Part shown: piece by piece, positions 9,479-18,967 of the stretch
How positions within the stretch are numbered: position 1 is the stretch's first letter
Layout of the letters: every line of letters begins with the position of its first letter
DNA from: CAXMQZ01 sp963707075
Lineage (GTDB): Bacteria > Acidobacteriota > Thermoanaerobaculia > Multivoradales > JAHEKO01
Direction: 5' to 3'
DNA length: 64,000 nt
NCBI GenBank assembly: GCA_963707075.1
Contig: CAVPOX010000002.1
Coordinates: forward strand, 1,364,001 to 1,428,000
The notes under the pieces: generated by a model
Database searches by the model: none
What the model was told of the DNA's origin: nothing
The model's input: the letters and a program-made list of their open reading frames with translations, nothing else
Position numbers and translations under genes: made by a program

Positions 9479-11446
9479 CTACGGCGTATACCAGATCGGT
9501 GCGGTGTAGGCTCGCTCCTGGTGGGTAGTTGCAGCGCCTTCGGGTATGTCGACGCCGAACCGAAACGCATCGTAGACAATCCAGCGCGGGGTCGGGATTT
9601 CCAGCACGCGTGCGTAGTAGAACGCGCGCTGCTTCGCATCGAAATCCGGATCGCTCCAAACCGCGCCAAGCTCGGAGGCGCCAATGGTGTTGGTCCAATT
9701 GGCTGCTGCCACATCTACTGTGTTCCCTACCGGCGGCAGCACTCCATTGGCATCCGGTTCGCGTCCGGCCGACCACGCAACGTCGTAGACTTTCTCGTGA
9801 GTGGTACCCTGCGCGTCCAGCCACCCTTTCACGATCTGGATGCGATCGAGATTGGCACCAATCGCATCGCGTAGAGCGTAGACCATGAATGTGGGTGCCC
9901 CACTGGCGTTGTGAGCCCGCAGGTCGCCACCCATAGGCACACCTCTTTCGTAGCCCCGGAAGGCAGGGGCGCGGCTGTTCAAGTCCTCGGGGGAAAAGTC
10001 CCAGCCGCCAAAGAAGCGGACCGTGATGCGCGGGCCGGTAGTACCGTAGACTTCCTTGCGTGCCATCGCATCCCAGATCGCGGCGCGGGTGTTCTCCTCG
10101 GCCCAGACACCCGTATACCCCGAAGCGACCAGCTGGTAACCCTCGAAGACACCATTCTCGGTTTCGGTGAAGGGATGCATCATGCGCTGGGGCGAAGGCT
10201 CGGCGTTTGTTGCCTTGCCGAAGAAATTCTCTTCTTCGACGGCACTTAGCGCGGTGTGGCTGTCGGTCGACCCAACGAGACCGAACTTGTAAGGGTTGGT
10301 GCCGAGTTTGTTTTCGAGCAAGAGACCATTCTTCAGGGCCTGGCGGGCATACTCGTACTGCAGCATCGCATCGGTCTTGGATTCGGTGAGATCGAGGTTG
10401 CCCGCATCCCAGGTCTCGTAATCGGCGAAGGCGTCATCCGGCGACAGGAATGGGTGCGCTTCGCCATCGCCCTTGATCTGGGTGACTTCGTACATTGGCT
10501 CCCAGCGGGCACGCTTCTCGACATAGTCCCGGTCAATCTTGCGGCCGGTGTACTGCGCATCGACCGGAAACATGATGCCGTTCGACAGATTGCCGTTGTG
10601 GGCCAGAGCAAGTGCGGAGCCGCCGGTCTTGGCCTCGTAGCTCTCCAGATAAGCATAAAGATCGAGCGGGTCCGTCGAGCCGACCGGTGCCTGGGTGGTG
10701 TAGGGCACGACCAGGCCGGCCTTGTCCCTGTTATCGCGGAAGATCACATTGCGGTGCAGGTTGTTGCCCTTGACCAGCGAGGTCCACTCGAAACCAATAA
10801 ACGTGGTGAAGGAGCCGGGATCGTTGAAACGCTCAGCCGCATCGACCACCTTCTCCCAGATCGATTCATAGGTCCTGCCGCCTGGTGAGTACTCGGCCAT
10901 CATTTCTGGATCGATCTTGCCTTGCGAGAACGTGGTGATCAGATCCAGCGCAGCTGCCACCGAGGAGTCGCCGCCGGCCTGCAATCCGTCGTACCACCGC
11001 CTGCCCTGTTCGTACTGGAGGATGCCGGGTTCACCCGCAGCCATGTCGTTGAAGAAGCCCATGCCGTCGGAATGATCGGCGATCACCAACCAGTCGAGCG
11101 GGCGGCCGAGTTTGGCCGGCTGGCCGCTGGAGGCCATCACCTGCTCGCCACGCGCAAAGCGATAGGCATCATCCAGCCCGAGGCGTGCGCCAAAAAGTCC
11201 GGCATCCATCGACAAGCCGGTATGCAGATGGGTGTCGCCCCAGAACACCTGGTCAGGGAAGCTGCGATCAGCATAGGGCGAATAGGCCTTACCTGGATAG
11301 AGGTCCGACAACGAGTCTTTCGAGGGAGTGATCTGCGCGAGCACACTCGCCGACGATCCGGCAAGCAACAACAAACATAGGAAGCTGAAAATCAGGACAG
11401 ATCGCGACTGTGAGGGAGTCACTGCGCCTTCGTGCATCCGGTACAT
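9479..11446 (-). CDS. Secreted DUF3604 protein
   Basis: A 655-residue exported protein. The start at 11446 has GGAG eight bases upstream and leads into a signal peptide ending near SSASVLAQ; a start 66 bases further upstream is possible but has no export signal at its N-terminus. FWGDTHLHTGLSMDAG is the PHP-like metal-binding opening of DUF3604 proteins, with further His/Asp clusters (VIADHSDGMGFFND, GSTDSHTALSAVEEENFFGK). The family is widespread in marine and soil bacteria, with unproven activity, probably metal-dependent hydrolysis. It is the first gene of a two-gene operon with the CocE/NonD hydrolase. Confidence 0.88.
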   Translation of the reverse strand: MYRMHEGAVTPSQSRSVLIFSFLCLLLLAGSSASVLAQITPSKDSLSDLYPGKAYSPYADRSFPDQVFWGDTHLHTGLSMDAGLFGARLGLDDAYRFARGEQVMASSGQPAKLGRPLDWLVIADHSDGMGFFNDMAAGEPGILQYEQGRRWYDGLQAGGDSSVAAALDLITTFSQGKIDPEMMAEYSPGGRTYESIWEKVVDAAERFNDPGSFTTFIGFEWTSLVKGNNLHRNVIFRDNRDKAGLVVPYTTQAPVGSTDPLDLYAYLESYEAKTGGSALALAHNGNLSNGIMFPVDAQYTGRKIDRDYVEKRARWEPMYEVTQIKGDGEAHPFLSPDDAFADYETWDAGNLDLTESKTDAMLQYEYARQALKNGLLLENKLGTNPYKFGLVGSTDSHTALSAVEEENFFGKATNAEPSPQRMMHPFTETENGVFEGYQLVASGYTGVWAEENTRAAIWDAMARKEVYGTTGPRITVRFFGGWDFSPEDLNSRAPAFRGYERGVPMGGDLRAHNASGAPTFMVYALRDAIGANLDRIQIVKGWLDAQGTTHEKVYDVAWSAGREPDANGVLPPVGNTVDVAAANWTNTIGASELGAVWSDPDFDAKQRAFYYARVLEIPTPRWIVYDAFRFGVDIPEGAATTHQERAYTAPIWYTP

Positions 11447-11661
11447 TGCTTGATCTCCGTTCTGTAGTGAAAAGGTGTAGCTTCGCACCAACCGACGTCT
11501 CAAAGACGACATGATGACGACAGTCTAGTCCAACGCACTTACCAGGCCCAGTCACCCAGGCCTCTGCGAGTGTTTTGCTCGATCTCATGGGGTAAGGTAT
11601 TCTGATCGCGGTCTGACCACGGTTCACATGAAAGGCGCGCCCGAATCCGAGGATCCTGAGG

Positions 11662-12660
11662 ATGAGTGACCGGTGGACCGCAGATGCTTTGCTGGAGCTG
11701 GCACGAGCCTACCAGCCTGCCAGTATCCTGCTGGCGGCGGCCGAGCTCGACCTTTTTGGAGCTCTGGAAAAGGAGCCTCTCAACGCTGAGGGGCTGGCCA
11801 CGGAGCTCGGAGCAGATCCGCGTGCGACTCGCATCCTGGCCGACGCGCTGACAGCCCTGGGTCTCCTGGAAAAGAGCGACACTCTCTATTCCCCCGCTTC
11901 TGGAGTGGCGGAAACCCTCACCGCCGACGGATCCAAATCGGTGTTGCCGATGCTGTGGCACCAGGCCAACTGCATGAGAAGCTGGGTCCAGCTGGCGGCT
12001 ACCGCAAAGACAGGGCGCCCCGCCGGAGATCACGAGAGCATCCGCGGTGCCGAAGCAGATCGGGCCGCGTTTATCGAGGCCATGGAGGTGGCCAGCAGGC
12101 ACGCTGCGGAAGATCTGATAGCTGCTCTCGCTCCACTGTCATTCCAGCATCTGCTCGACGTCGGGGGAGGTCCCGCCACCTGGACTCGCGCCTTCCTGCG
12201 CCTCGTCCCCGAAGCCAGAGCCACGCTTTACGACCTCCCGGAAGTCATTCCCCTGTCTCGCGCGCACATCGCAGCCGCTGGTCTCGGCGACCGCGTCGAG
12301 TTCGTAGCTGGCGATTTCTACAACGACGCGGCGCTGCCCGCCGGGGCGGATCTCGTTTGGATCAGCGCCATCGTCCATCAGAACTCTCGCGAGCAGAACC
12401 GGTCGCTCTTCAGCAAGGTGCACGCGGCCCTGGTGCCCGGGGGCGAGCTCATGATTCGTGACATGGTCATGAATGACCTGCACACGTCACCACGGGCGGG
12501 CGCTCTGTTCGCTGTCAACATGCTCGTGCGAACCGAATCTGGCGGCACCTACAGCTTTGCCGAACTGCGGGAAGACCTCGAGATCGGCGGCTTCGGCGAG
12601 CCCACGTTGGTGCACGGTGCACGCGACATGGACTGTGTTGTCCGCGCGCGAAGGCTCTAG
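11662..12660 (+). CDS. SAM-dependent O-methyltransferase (class I, AOMT-like)
   Basis: A 332-residue enzyme. The N-terminal ~90 residues form the helical dimerisation/winged-helix domain of plant-type small-molecule O-methyltransferases (LARAYQPASILLAAAELDLFGAL). LLDVGGGPATWTRAF is the SAM-binding motif I, and the acidic residue ending strand 2 lies in LYDLPEVIP. The length fits the family. Acceptor unknown; it has no biosynthetic neighbours. Its promoter region (about 215 bases) is shared with the divergent DUF3604 gene. Confidence 0.88.
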   Translation: MSDRWTADALLELARAYQPASILLAAAELDLFGALEKEPLNAEGLATELGADPRATRILADALTALGLLEKSDTLYSPASGVAETLTADGSKSVLPMLWHQANCMRSWVQLAATAKTGRPAGDHESIRGAEADRAAFIEAMEVASRHAAEDLIAALAPLSFQHLLDVGGGPATWTRAFLRLVPEARATLYDLPEVIPLSRAHIAAAGLGDRVEFVAGDFYNDAALPAGADLVWISAIVHQNSREQNRSLFSKVHAALVPGGELMIRDMVMNDLHTSPRAGALFAVNMLVRTESGGTYSFAELREDLEIGGFGEPTLVHGARDMDCVVRARRL

Positions 12661-12810
12661 TCCGAGGAAGAGCGACACCCGCACTCGGCGCGGCAGAACC
12701 TCCTCGGCGTCATTCGATCTACCCCTGCGGCGGAGCGTCGAGAGGAAGGGCTGGCGTCAGTACAGGTTGGTGCAATGGCGGCGGGCCCAGTCAAAAACTG
12801 TTGACGGAGC

Positions 12811-13947
12811 TCACCGCGAGGCCGCCGACCCCTCCCCAGGAACCAGGATCTTCATCAGCTCGGTGATGGGCTCGCCGTCCTCGGTGACGAGGGGAAAGTC
12901 GTCTTTGTAATTCCAGTGGGCCCAGGCGATGTCGTGCTCGTCGAAAATCGCGATCATGTCGCGATACCAGGCCTGCCGGACCGCGAGCGGCGCGGCTGGA
13001 AAGGCCCCGAACTCACCGCAGTAAAGCGGCAGGTTGGCCGCCCTTGCGACCTCGATCGCCGGCAGCATGATCGCCTCGAGTGCTGCCCGGTCGAATTTGC
13101 CGTTGTGTTCCTCGACTGCGGCCAGCAGCGTCGCGTCCATTCCCTCGTACTCGGCTTCGTCGATGGCCTGGCCGGGATAGGCAATGGGTCCCGTGTAGCC
13201 GGCCAGGGGCGTCCAGGGCGCAGTGTAGTGAGTCACGGGCATCGGCGTGTAGATGTGAAAGCTCAGAATGATGTTCGGATCGTCGGCGGGGATCCGCAGG
13301 TCCGGGAACGTTCCTGCGATCTGCCAACGGTTCGATCCCATGACGATGACCCGCTCAGGCTCCAGTTCGCGCAGCGCACTGATGACTTCATTGATGAGCT
13401 CGTTCCAGTCCTCGGAGTCCTCGGCCACCGCCTCGTTCAGCGGCTCGTAGGCCACCATGTCCAGCGGGTAGTCGTGCAGCTCGGCTGAGAGCTCTTTCCA
13501 CAGACCGATGAACTTCGCCCGGGCTTCCGGGTCATCCCACAGCTGCCGGCTGTCGGGCCGGTTGAAGTGGTGGGCACGGATGACATGAAGATCCACGATC
13601 ACCCGCAACCCGTTGTCGAGACTCCAGCGGATTCCGTCGTGCAGCAGGTCGAACGCCTCGTCGTGCCGGTTCCCCGCTTCGTCCCACAGCTGCTCCTCGT
13701 CCACCGGAAGCCGCACGTGGTCGAAGCCCAGTTCCTTGATGGTGGCGAAGTCGGCAGCGGTCATCTTCGCCGCCCGCTCCGCACCCCGATCTTCCGACTG
13801 GGACAGCCAGTGGCTGACGTTGACGCCCCGGTGTACCTCGAATCCGACCGCTTCGGTTGGCTCCGCAGCGTATCCCTGTGGAACTCCGCTCCACCCCAGG
13901 CTGACCAACAATCCGGCACCGAGTGCCCATCCAGAGAATCGCTTCAT
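12811..13947 (-). CDS. Secreted glycoside hydrolase family 5 (cellulase-like)
   Basis: A 378-residue exported glycosidase. The start at 13947 has AGGAGA upstream and opens the signal peptide MKRFSGWALGAGLLVSLGWS; the frame is open further upstream but carries no export signal. It begins with the HRGVNVSHWLS strand of GH5. The acid/base Glu172 lies in YEPLNEA and the nucleophile Glu312 in LYCGEFG. It retains endo- or exo-glucosidic bonds, most likely beta-1,4 or beta-1,3 glucan. No carbohydrate-binding module is present. It diverges from the kinase gene on the other strand, with about 220 bases between them. Confidence 0.93.
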   Translation of the reverse strand: MKRFSGWALGAGLLVSLGWSGVPQGYAAEPTEAVGFEVHRGVNVSHWLSQSEDRGAERAAKMTAADFATIKELGFDHVRLPVDEEQLWDEAGNRHDEAFDLLHDGIRWSLDNGLRVIVDLHVIRAHHFNRPDSRQLWDDPEARAKFIGLWKELSAELHDYPLDMVAYEPLNEAVAEDSEDWNELINEVISALRELEPERVIVMGSNRWQIAGTFPDLRIPADDPNIILSFHIYTPMPVTHYTAPWTPLAGYTGPIAYPGQAIDEAEYEGMDATLLAAVEEHNGKFDRAALEAIMLPAIEVARAANLPLYCGEFGAFPAAPLAVRQAWYRDMIAIFDEHDIAWAHWNYKDDFPLVTEDGEPITELMKILVPGEGSAASR

Positions 13948-14152
13948 TGCTCTCGTCTCCTGAAAGTTGGGGGCACATCGACTAGCCCCGGATCCTGAAA
14001 CTGCTCGTTGAACACCAGGACCTTTGAGCCACATTGTATGGCAGCGGACGACTGTCCCAATCAGTCTGCACCTGTCAGGTGTCGGCTCCTCGGCGTACCG
14101 TCGAGTCACCACGATGCGGCACTCCTCCCTGACCTCCTCGCGTGATTCCGGT

Positions 14153-14167
14153 TAGAATTCCATCCAC
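14153..14167 (+). promoter_or_regulatory. Leaderless kinase promoter, copy 1
   Basis: TAGAAT at 14153-14158, then 9 bases, then the TTG start codon. Same geometry as copies at 35475, 46645, 49399, 52111, 55266 and 56404. No Shine-Dalgarno sequence. Confidence 0.6.
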
Positions 14168-16405
14168 TTGATCGGCCGGAGCCTTTCTCACTTCAAGATC
14201 ATCGCCAAGCTCGGTGAAGGCGGCATGGGTGAGGTCTATCGGGCCGAGGACACCAAGCTCAAGCGAGAGGTGGCTCTCAAAGTACTCCCGTCTGAGCTGG
14301 CGGGCTCTCAGGAACGGCTGCAGCGATTCCAGCGCGAGGCGGAGACGCTGGCTGGGCTCGATCATCCGAACATCGTCACCATCTACTCGGTCGAGCAGGC
14401 CGAGGGTGTGCATTTCCTGACCATGCAGTTGGTTGAGGGAAAACCACTGTCGGAGCTCATTCCCGCCGACGGACTGCCGATCCAGCAGATCTCCGAGATT
14501 GCCAGGCCACTAACCGAGGCCCTTGGCGCCGCTCATGCGAAGGGAGTGATCCACAGAGATCTCAAACCAGGCAACATCATGGTCACCGACGATGGCCGCG
14601 TGAAGGTGCTGGACTTCGGTCTTGCCAAGACCGGGCGAGCTGCAGGCGAGTCTCCACAGACCCAGATGGCTACCGAGCCACTGACTGCAGAGAACAGCAT
14701 CCTCGGCACGCTGGCCTATATGTCGCCGGAACAACTCGGTGGCAAGGATCTGGATGCCAGATCGGACATCTTCTCGCTTGGCGTCCTTCTCTATGAAATG
14801 GCCACCGGCAAGCGGCCGTTCGACGGTGACTCACCGATCTCCACCATCACGGCCATTCTCGACCACACACCGTCTCCCGCCAGTACGTTACGCGACTCGA
14901 TTCCTTCCTCTCTCGACTCCGTCATTTTGCGTTGTCTGGAGAAGAATCCACAGCAGCGCTTTCAAAGCGCGGAGCAGGTCGAACAGGCGTTGCGCGGTGT
15001 TGAGGACGACCCCACAAATGGTGTTTCGGGCCGACCGCCATTGCGAATCGCCATCGGGGCGCTGGCAGTGTTGATGGCAATCATCGCCAGCATCATGCTG
15101 TGGCCGGGTGGCGAAGAGGAGGCTCGGCTCGCCCCCACCGGAGGCCCCGAGGCCACTGGCGAGCAGCAGCGGGGCCCCTCGATCGCCGTCCTCCCCTTCA
15201 TCAACTCCAGCGGTGATCCTGAGCAGGAGTACCTGAGCAACGGTCTGACCGAGGAGCTCATCACCCAACTGTCCAAGTACCAGGAGCTCCTCGTCGTCGC
15301 CAGCACCTCGATCCTCGAGTACAAGGACCGCTCGGTTGACGTGCGAGCCGTCGGTGAGTCGCTCGGTATTCGCTATGTGCTTCAAGGCAGCGTGCAAAGG
15401 GCCGGAGACAAAATCCGGCTGACCGCCCAGCTCTCAGACGCCAGGGACGGCAGGCAGGTCTGGGGAGAGAGCTACGACCGCGACCTGACTGCAACTGACT
15501 TCTTCGTGCTGCAGGACGAGCTGACGGGCGAAGTTCTGAATGCCATCGCCGGGTCGTACGGCGCCCTCTTCCGGGCCGACCTTGCCCAGGCGCGACGCAA
15601 GCCGCCCGAGAACCTCGACATCTACGACTGCGTTCTACGCGTCTACGATTACCTTCAAATTCACGACGCGGATAAACATCTGGCCGCCCGCGATTGCCTG
15701 GAGATGGTCGTCGACGCCAATACCGACTACGCCGACGCCCTCGCCTGGCTGGCCTACCTCTACAGCGAGGAGTATCACCATCGTTGGAATGCTCGCCCAG
15801 ACGAGTACGACGCTCTTGATCGTGCGCTCCAGCTAGGTGAAGAGTCCGTTCGGCTCGATACTGCCAGCCAGGTAGCCCACGGCTGCTTCGCACTGACGCT
15901 TTTCCTGACTGGCGACTACGATCATGCGACTGTCGAGGCACAACGAGCAGTCGATCTCAACCCGCGCAATGCTCTCTGGTTGGGCTTGATGGGCCTCTAT
16001 CTCTCCCAGCTCGGAGAGACCGAGCGTGGCCTGTCGATGGTGCGGGCCGCAACCCTGCTCAGCCCCAATCCGCCCAACTGGTTCCACATGGTCTACTTCT
16101 ACGACCACTATGTGAATGGCCGCTACCGCGAGGCTTTAGCCGATGCTCGCCTGGTAGATCGGAGCGGCGACTTCCGTATCCCGCTGTTCGTCGCGGCCAG
16201 CTACGGTCAGCTCGGCCGTACCGAAGAGGCGGCTCCGGCCCTGGCTGAGCTCGAGGAGCTCTGGACTCTGCCTGTGGAGCAACTTCGAACCGAGCTGATC
16301 GAGCGCCATGCGATCGCGCCGGAGTTGACGGACAGGCTGCTGGAGGGGGTGGCCAAGGCGGGCCTGGAGGGAGTCTTGGAACTCTCACCGAGTACCGGTG
16401 CCTAG
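14168..16405 (+). CDS. Membrane Ser/Thr protein kinase with TolB-like and TPR domains
   Basis: A 745-residue PknB-type kinase. Residues about 10-275 are the kinase domain: glycine loop GEGGMGEV, Lys38 in VALKVL, Asp131 in HRDLKPGN, Asp149 in DFGLAK, and SPE of the activation segment. All catalytic residues are present. A single membrane helix follows (about 293-312), then a TolB/FlgO-like domain (SIAVLPFINSSGDPEQEYLSNGLTEELITQL begins it) and TPR-like repeats to the end. The family senses an extracytoplasmic or protein ligand and phosphorylates unknown targets. The TTG start is fixed by the conserved MIGxxLSHFK opening. A similar sensor half occurs without a kinase at 25584-27200. Confidence 0.92.
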   Translation: MIGRSLSHFKIIAKLGEGGMGEVYRAEDTKLKREVALKVLPSELAGSQERLQRFQREAETLAGLDHPNIVTIYSVEQAEGVHFLTMQLVEGKPLSELIPADGLPIQQISEIARPLTEALGAAHAKGVIHRDLKPGNIMVTDDGRVKVLDFGLAKTGRAAGESPQTQMATEPLTAENSILGTLAYMSPEQLGGKDLDARSDIFSLGVLLYEMATGKRPFDGDSPISTITAILDHTPSPASTLRDSIPSSLDSVILRCLEKNPQQRFQSAEQVEQALRGVEDDPTNGVSGRPPLRIAIGALAVLMAIIASIMLWPGGEEEARLAPTGGPEATGEQQRGPSIAVLPFINSSGDPEQEYLSNGLTEELITQLSKYQELLVVASTSILEYKDRSVDVRAVGESLGIRYVLQGSVQRAGDKIRLTAQLSDARDGRQVWGESYDRDLTATDFFVLQDELTGEVLNAIAGSYGALFRADLAQARRKPPENLDIYDCVLRVYDYLQIHDADKHLAARDCLEMVVDANTDYADALAWLAYLYSEEYHHRWNARPDEYDALDRALQLGEESVRLDTASQVAHGCFALTLFLTGDYDHATVEAQRAVDLNPRNALWLGLMGLYLSQLGETERGLSMVRAATLLSPNPPNWFHMVYFYDHYVNGRYREALADARLVDRSGDFRIPLFVAASYGQLGRTEEAAPALAELEELWTLPVEQLRTELIERHAIAPELTDRLLEGVAKAGLEGVLELSPSTGA

Positions 16406-16408
16406 GGA

Positions 16409-16563
16409 CTACTCTACGCAGTACACTTGGCCAGGCTGAGCACCCTCGACACTCTTCGCATGGCCCAGCGCGGCTCGCCCGAAGTGCTTTCGTGCCGCTG
16501 TCCCAACTCGGAGGCCACAGCGCGACCAATCGTCCCCGACGCACCCACGATGAGGATCTTCAT
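16409..16563 (-). pseudogene. Short-chain dehydrogenase remnant with internal deletion
   Basis: Reading the minus strand from 16563, the first ~25 codons give MKILIVGASGTIGRAVASEL, a classic Rossmann N-terminus of small short-chain dehydrogenases. Just downstream another frame gives KSVEGAQPGQVYCVE and a stop at 16409, which resembles the C-terminus of the same family. About 150 middle codons are missing and the halves are out of frame (155 bases in total). This is seen directly; deletion as the cause is inference. Confidence 0.65.
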
Positions 16564-16663
16564 CGGCGGGAACTCTTTCAGCCATATCAAACGCCCGAGG
16601 ACGGCCAACTCGAAGGCCTGAGTCGAGGCAGTGACAGGAGTAGAATTCTGGGGGGAGGAGAAC

Positions 16664-17656
16664 ATGAACGAGAGGAGTCTCAAGATCCTCGATGAGGGTG
16701 TCGGCGACCTGCTGACGCCCATCGACCTCGAAGCCTTTCGCGCTCACAACCGGGCCAAGGAAAAGGGCCTGGTGGACAAGCGGATGAGCGAGAAAGAGGC
16801 CATCCGACGACTCGTCCACGAGGGCGACTACGTCGGAGTGGAGCTCTACGGCACCGTGCGCTGCCCTATGTCGCTGACCAGGGAGCTCATCCGAGCGGGC
16901 TACTGCAGTCTTCGCGGCGTGGGTCAAGGGGTCTACGAATCGGATCTCTTCGCCGCTGCCAACTCGTTCAAGGCCATGGACTGGACCTATATCGGTCTCG
17001 AAGTCTACGGAGTGTCGGCCAACCTCCGTCGAGCCGTCGAATCGGGTTACGTGGAGAACATTGTCGAGTGGTCCAACGCAGCCCTGGCCTGGAGATTCAA
17101 GGCGGCGGCCATGGGGGTGCCCTTCCTGCCGACGCGCTCCATGCTGGGGACCGACACCTTCAGGTACTCAGCCGCCAAAGTGGTGGAGTGCCCCTTCACC
17201 GGCGAGCCGATCTGCCTGCTGCCGGCGCTGATCCTCGATGTGGGCATCATCCACGTGAATCGTGCCGACAAGCACGGTAACTGCCAGATCGACGGCATCT
17301 CGGGTTTCGCCGCCGAGATGGCCTGCGCTTCGCGAAACGTCATCGTCTCGGCCGAGGAGATCGTCGACACCGAGATCATTCGACGCTCACCCGACCGCAC
17401 CATCATTCCCTGGTACGTCGTCGACGCGGTGGTCGAGGCTCCCTTTGGCTCCCACCCCGGGGAGATGAGCGGTCTATACGAGCGCGACGAGGAGCACATC
17501 CGCTCGTACTACGAGAGCACCAAAGACGCCGAGAAAGTGAAGGCCTATCTCGACAAGTGGGTCTACGGCGTCGAGAGTCACGAAGCCTACCTCGATCTGG
17601 TGGGTCGAGAACGGCTGGAGAAGCTGAGAATCAAAGGGGCTCGAGATGGCAGGTGA
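16664..17656 (+). CDS. CoA-transferase subunit A (GctA-like)
   Basis: A 330-residue family I CoA-transferase alpha subunit. The ATG at 16664 follows GGGAGGAG and is preferred over an in-frame start 33 bases upstream. Motifs of the alpha fold include the EAIRRLVHEGDYVGVELYGT region and HVNRADKHGNCQIDG (the family DxxGN-like turn). Its last 11 bases overlap the subunit B gene, so the pair is co-translated. The family swaps CoA between acyl-CoA and a free carboxylate (glutaconate, 3-oxoacids or related substrates); the substrate cannot be read here. Confidence 0.88.
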   Translation: MNERSLKILDEGVGDLLTPIDLEAFRAHNRAKEKGLVDKRMSEKEAIRRLVHEGDYVGVELYGTVRCPMSLTRELIRAGYCSLRGVGQGVYESDLFAAANSFKAMDWTYIGLEVYGVSANLRRAVESGYVENIVEWSNAALAWRFKAAAMGVPFLPTRSMLGTDTFRYSAAKVVECPFTGEPICLLPALILDVGIIHVNRADKHGNCQIDGISGFAAEMACASRNVIVSAEEIVDTEIIRRSPDRTIIPWYVVDAVVEAPFGSHPGEMSGLYERDEEHIRSYYESTKDAEKVKAYLDKWVYGVESHEAYLDLVGRERLEKLRIKGARDGR

Positions 17657-18413
17657 ACGCTACACCGGTACCGAGTTGATGATTTGCCTGGCCAGCCGCA
17701 CCATGGCCGACAACGCAACTGCTTTCATCGGCACCGGCATTCCCATGCTGGCGGCGTCGCTGGCGCAGAAGATGCACGCCAGGAATCTGACTCCGGTCTT
17801 CGAGTTCGGTGGCACAGGCGCCATCCTGGAGAAGCTCCCTCTGGCGGTGGGGGACATGCGCACCTATCACAAGGGTCTCCACGCGGCCGGCATCTGCGCC
17901 ACCATGGAGGCGGCACAACGCGGCTTCATCGAGTATGGGTTTCTCGGCGGCGCCCAGATCGACACCTACGGCAACCTCAACAGCACGGTCATCGGCGAGC
18001 AGCCAGCGCCAAAGGTGCGACTGCCGGGATCGGGAGGCGGCAACGATGTGGGCTCCGCCTGCTGGCGAACCATCGCCATCATCCGGCAGTCGCCCCGGAC
18101 CTTTGTCTCCAAGCTCGATTTCCTTACCACTCCCGGTTATCTCGACGGGCCCGGAGCGCGGGAGCGCGCCGGTCTACCCGCCGACACCGGTCCCTTCCGA
18201 GTCGTCACCGATCTCTGCACCCTCGACTTCGAGGATGAGAGCAAGCAGATGCGACTACTGGCGCTCAATCCGGGCGTCGAGCTGGAACAGGTCCAAGCCG
18301 CCACCGGCTTCGAGCTACTCCTGCCGGCAGAGATCGGTCGCAACGAAGAGCCCAGCGCCGAAGAGCTGCGCATCCTGCGCGATGAGATCGACCGGGATCG
18401 CCTCTACATCTGA
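17646..18413 (+). CDS. CoA-transferase subunit B (GctB-like)
   Basis: A 255-residue beta subunit. It has the AFIGTGIPMLAASLAQKMHA opening, the FEFGGTGAI segment and the conserved GSGGGNDVGSAC glycine-rich loop. The catalytic glutamate of family I enzymes lies in this subunit, in the FEFGG/ENG position. The overlap with the alpha gene (17646-17656) indicates obligate co-expression. Confidence 0.88.
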   Translation: MAGERYTGTELMICLASRTMADNATAFIGTGIPMLAASLAQKMHARNLTPVFEFGGTGAILEKLPLAVGDMRTYHKGLHAAGICATMEAAQRGFIEYGFLGGAQIDTYGNLNSTVIGEQPAPKVRLPGSGGGNDVGSACWRTIAIIRQSPRTFVSKLDFLTTPGYLDGPGARERAGLPADTGPFRVVTDLCTLDFEDESKQMRLLALNPGVELEQVQAATGFELLLPAEIGRNEEPSAEELRILRDEIDRDRLYI

Positions 18414-18507
18414 CAGCGATCCAGGCTCACGGCGCGGCCATGGAGAATGGCGTCGAAGGTAGTGGAAGCTCGCCCCTGATTGATAGTCGTTGGCGACTGG
18501 ACTCTCC

Positions 18508-18957
18508 CTACTTGAACACGTCCTTGGCGATTTCCCGGACCACTTTGTCGGCCGTGGAGATGAGCACGAGATCTGTGCCCGCCATCTGCCACTCGTACCC
18601 TTTATGGGCAGGCAACTGCTTGACAAAGGGGCTCGGCAGGCTCCGTTTCGCGATCCCGGGCGGTAGAGGCTTTCCCCGGGCGAGATTCTTACGAATCCCC
18701 GGCGGCAGAGGCTTCTGGCCGATGAGGTCATAGTCGACAGCGTAGCGCCGAGCGTCCTTCGTGTTGAAGTCGATCTTGAAGTCGCTGGAGAGATCGGCCT
18801 TCCCTTGGTCCTTCTGATTCTCTTTCTTCTCTTGTTTCTCCTGCTTCGGATTGTCTTTGCCGGGCTTTGCCTGAGCCAGCGCTCTGACAGGGAGCGCCAC
18901 GGGCAACAAGAAGAGGATGCAACCGGCGGTAAGGATCGTGCGAATCGAAATCATCAT
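18508..18957 (-). CDS. Exported CigR/RcnB-like small protein
   Basis: A 149-residue exported protein. A signal peptide (MMISIRTILTAGCILFLLPVALPVRALAQ) is followed by a charged Lys/Glu/Gln-rich linker. A C-terminal domain carries two KPLPPGI motifs and ends in GYEWQMAGTDLVLISTADKVVREIAKDVF. That combination is typical of RcnB-domain/CigR-type periplasmic proteins. AGGAGAT precedes the ATG. It lies 10 bases downstream of the DUF1254 gene, in the same operon. Confidence 0.8.
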   Translation of the reverse strand: MMISIRTILTAGCILFLLPVALPVRALAQAKPGKDNPKQEKQEKKENQKDQGKADLSSDFKIDFNTKDARRYAVDYDLIGQKPLPPGIRKNLARGKPLPPGIAKRSLPSPFVKQLPAHKGYEWQMAGTDLVLISTADKVVREIAKDVFK

Positions 18958-18967
18958 TCATCTCCTT

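Noticed and set aside
16409..16622. Independent small gene on the plus strand after the first kinase
   Set aside because: Plus-strand frames here have no protein character; the minus strand shows both ends of a short-chain dehydrogenase, so a gene remnant explains the region better.
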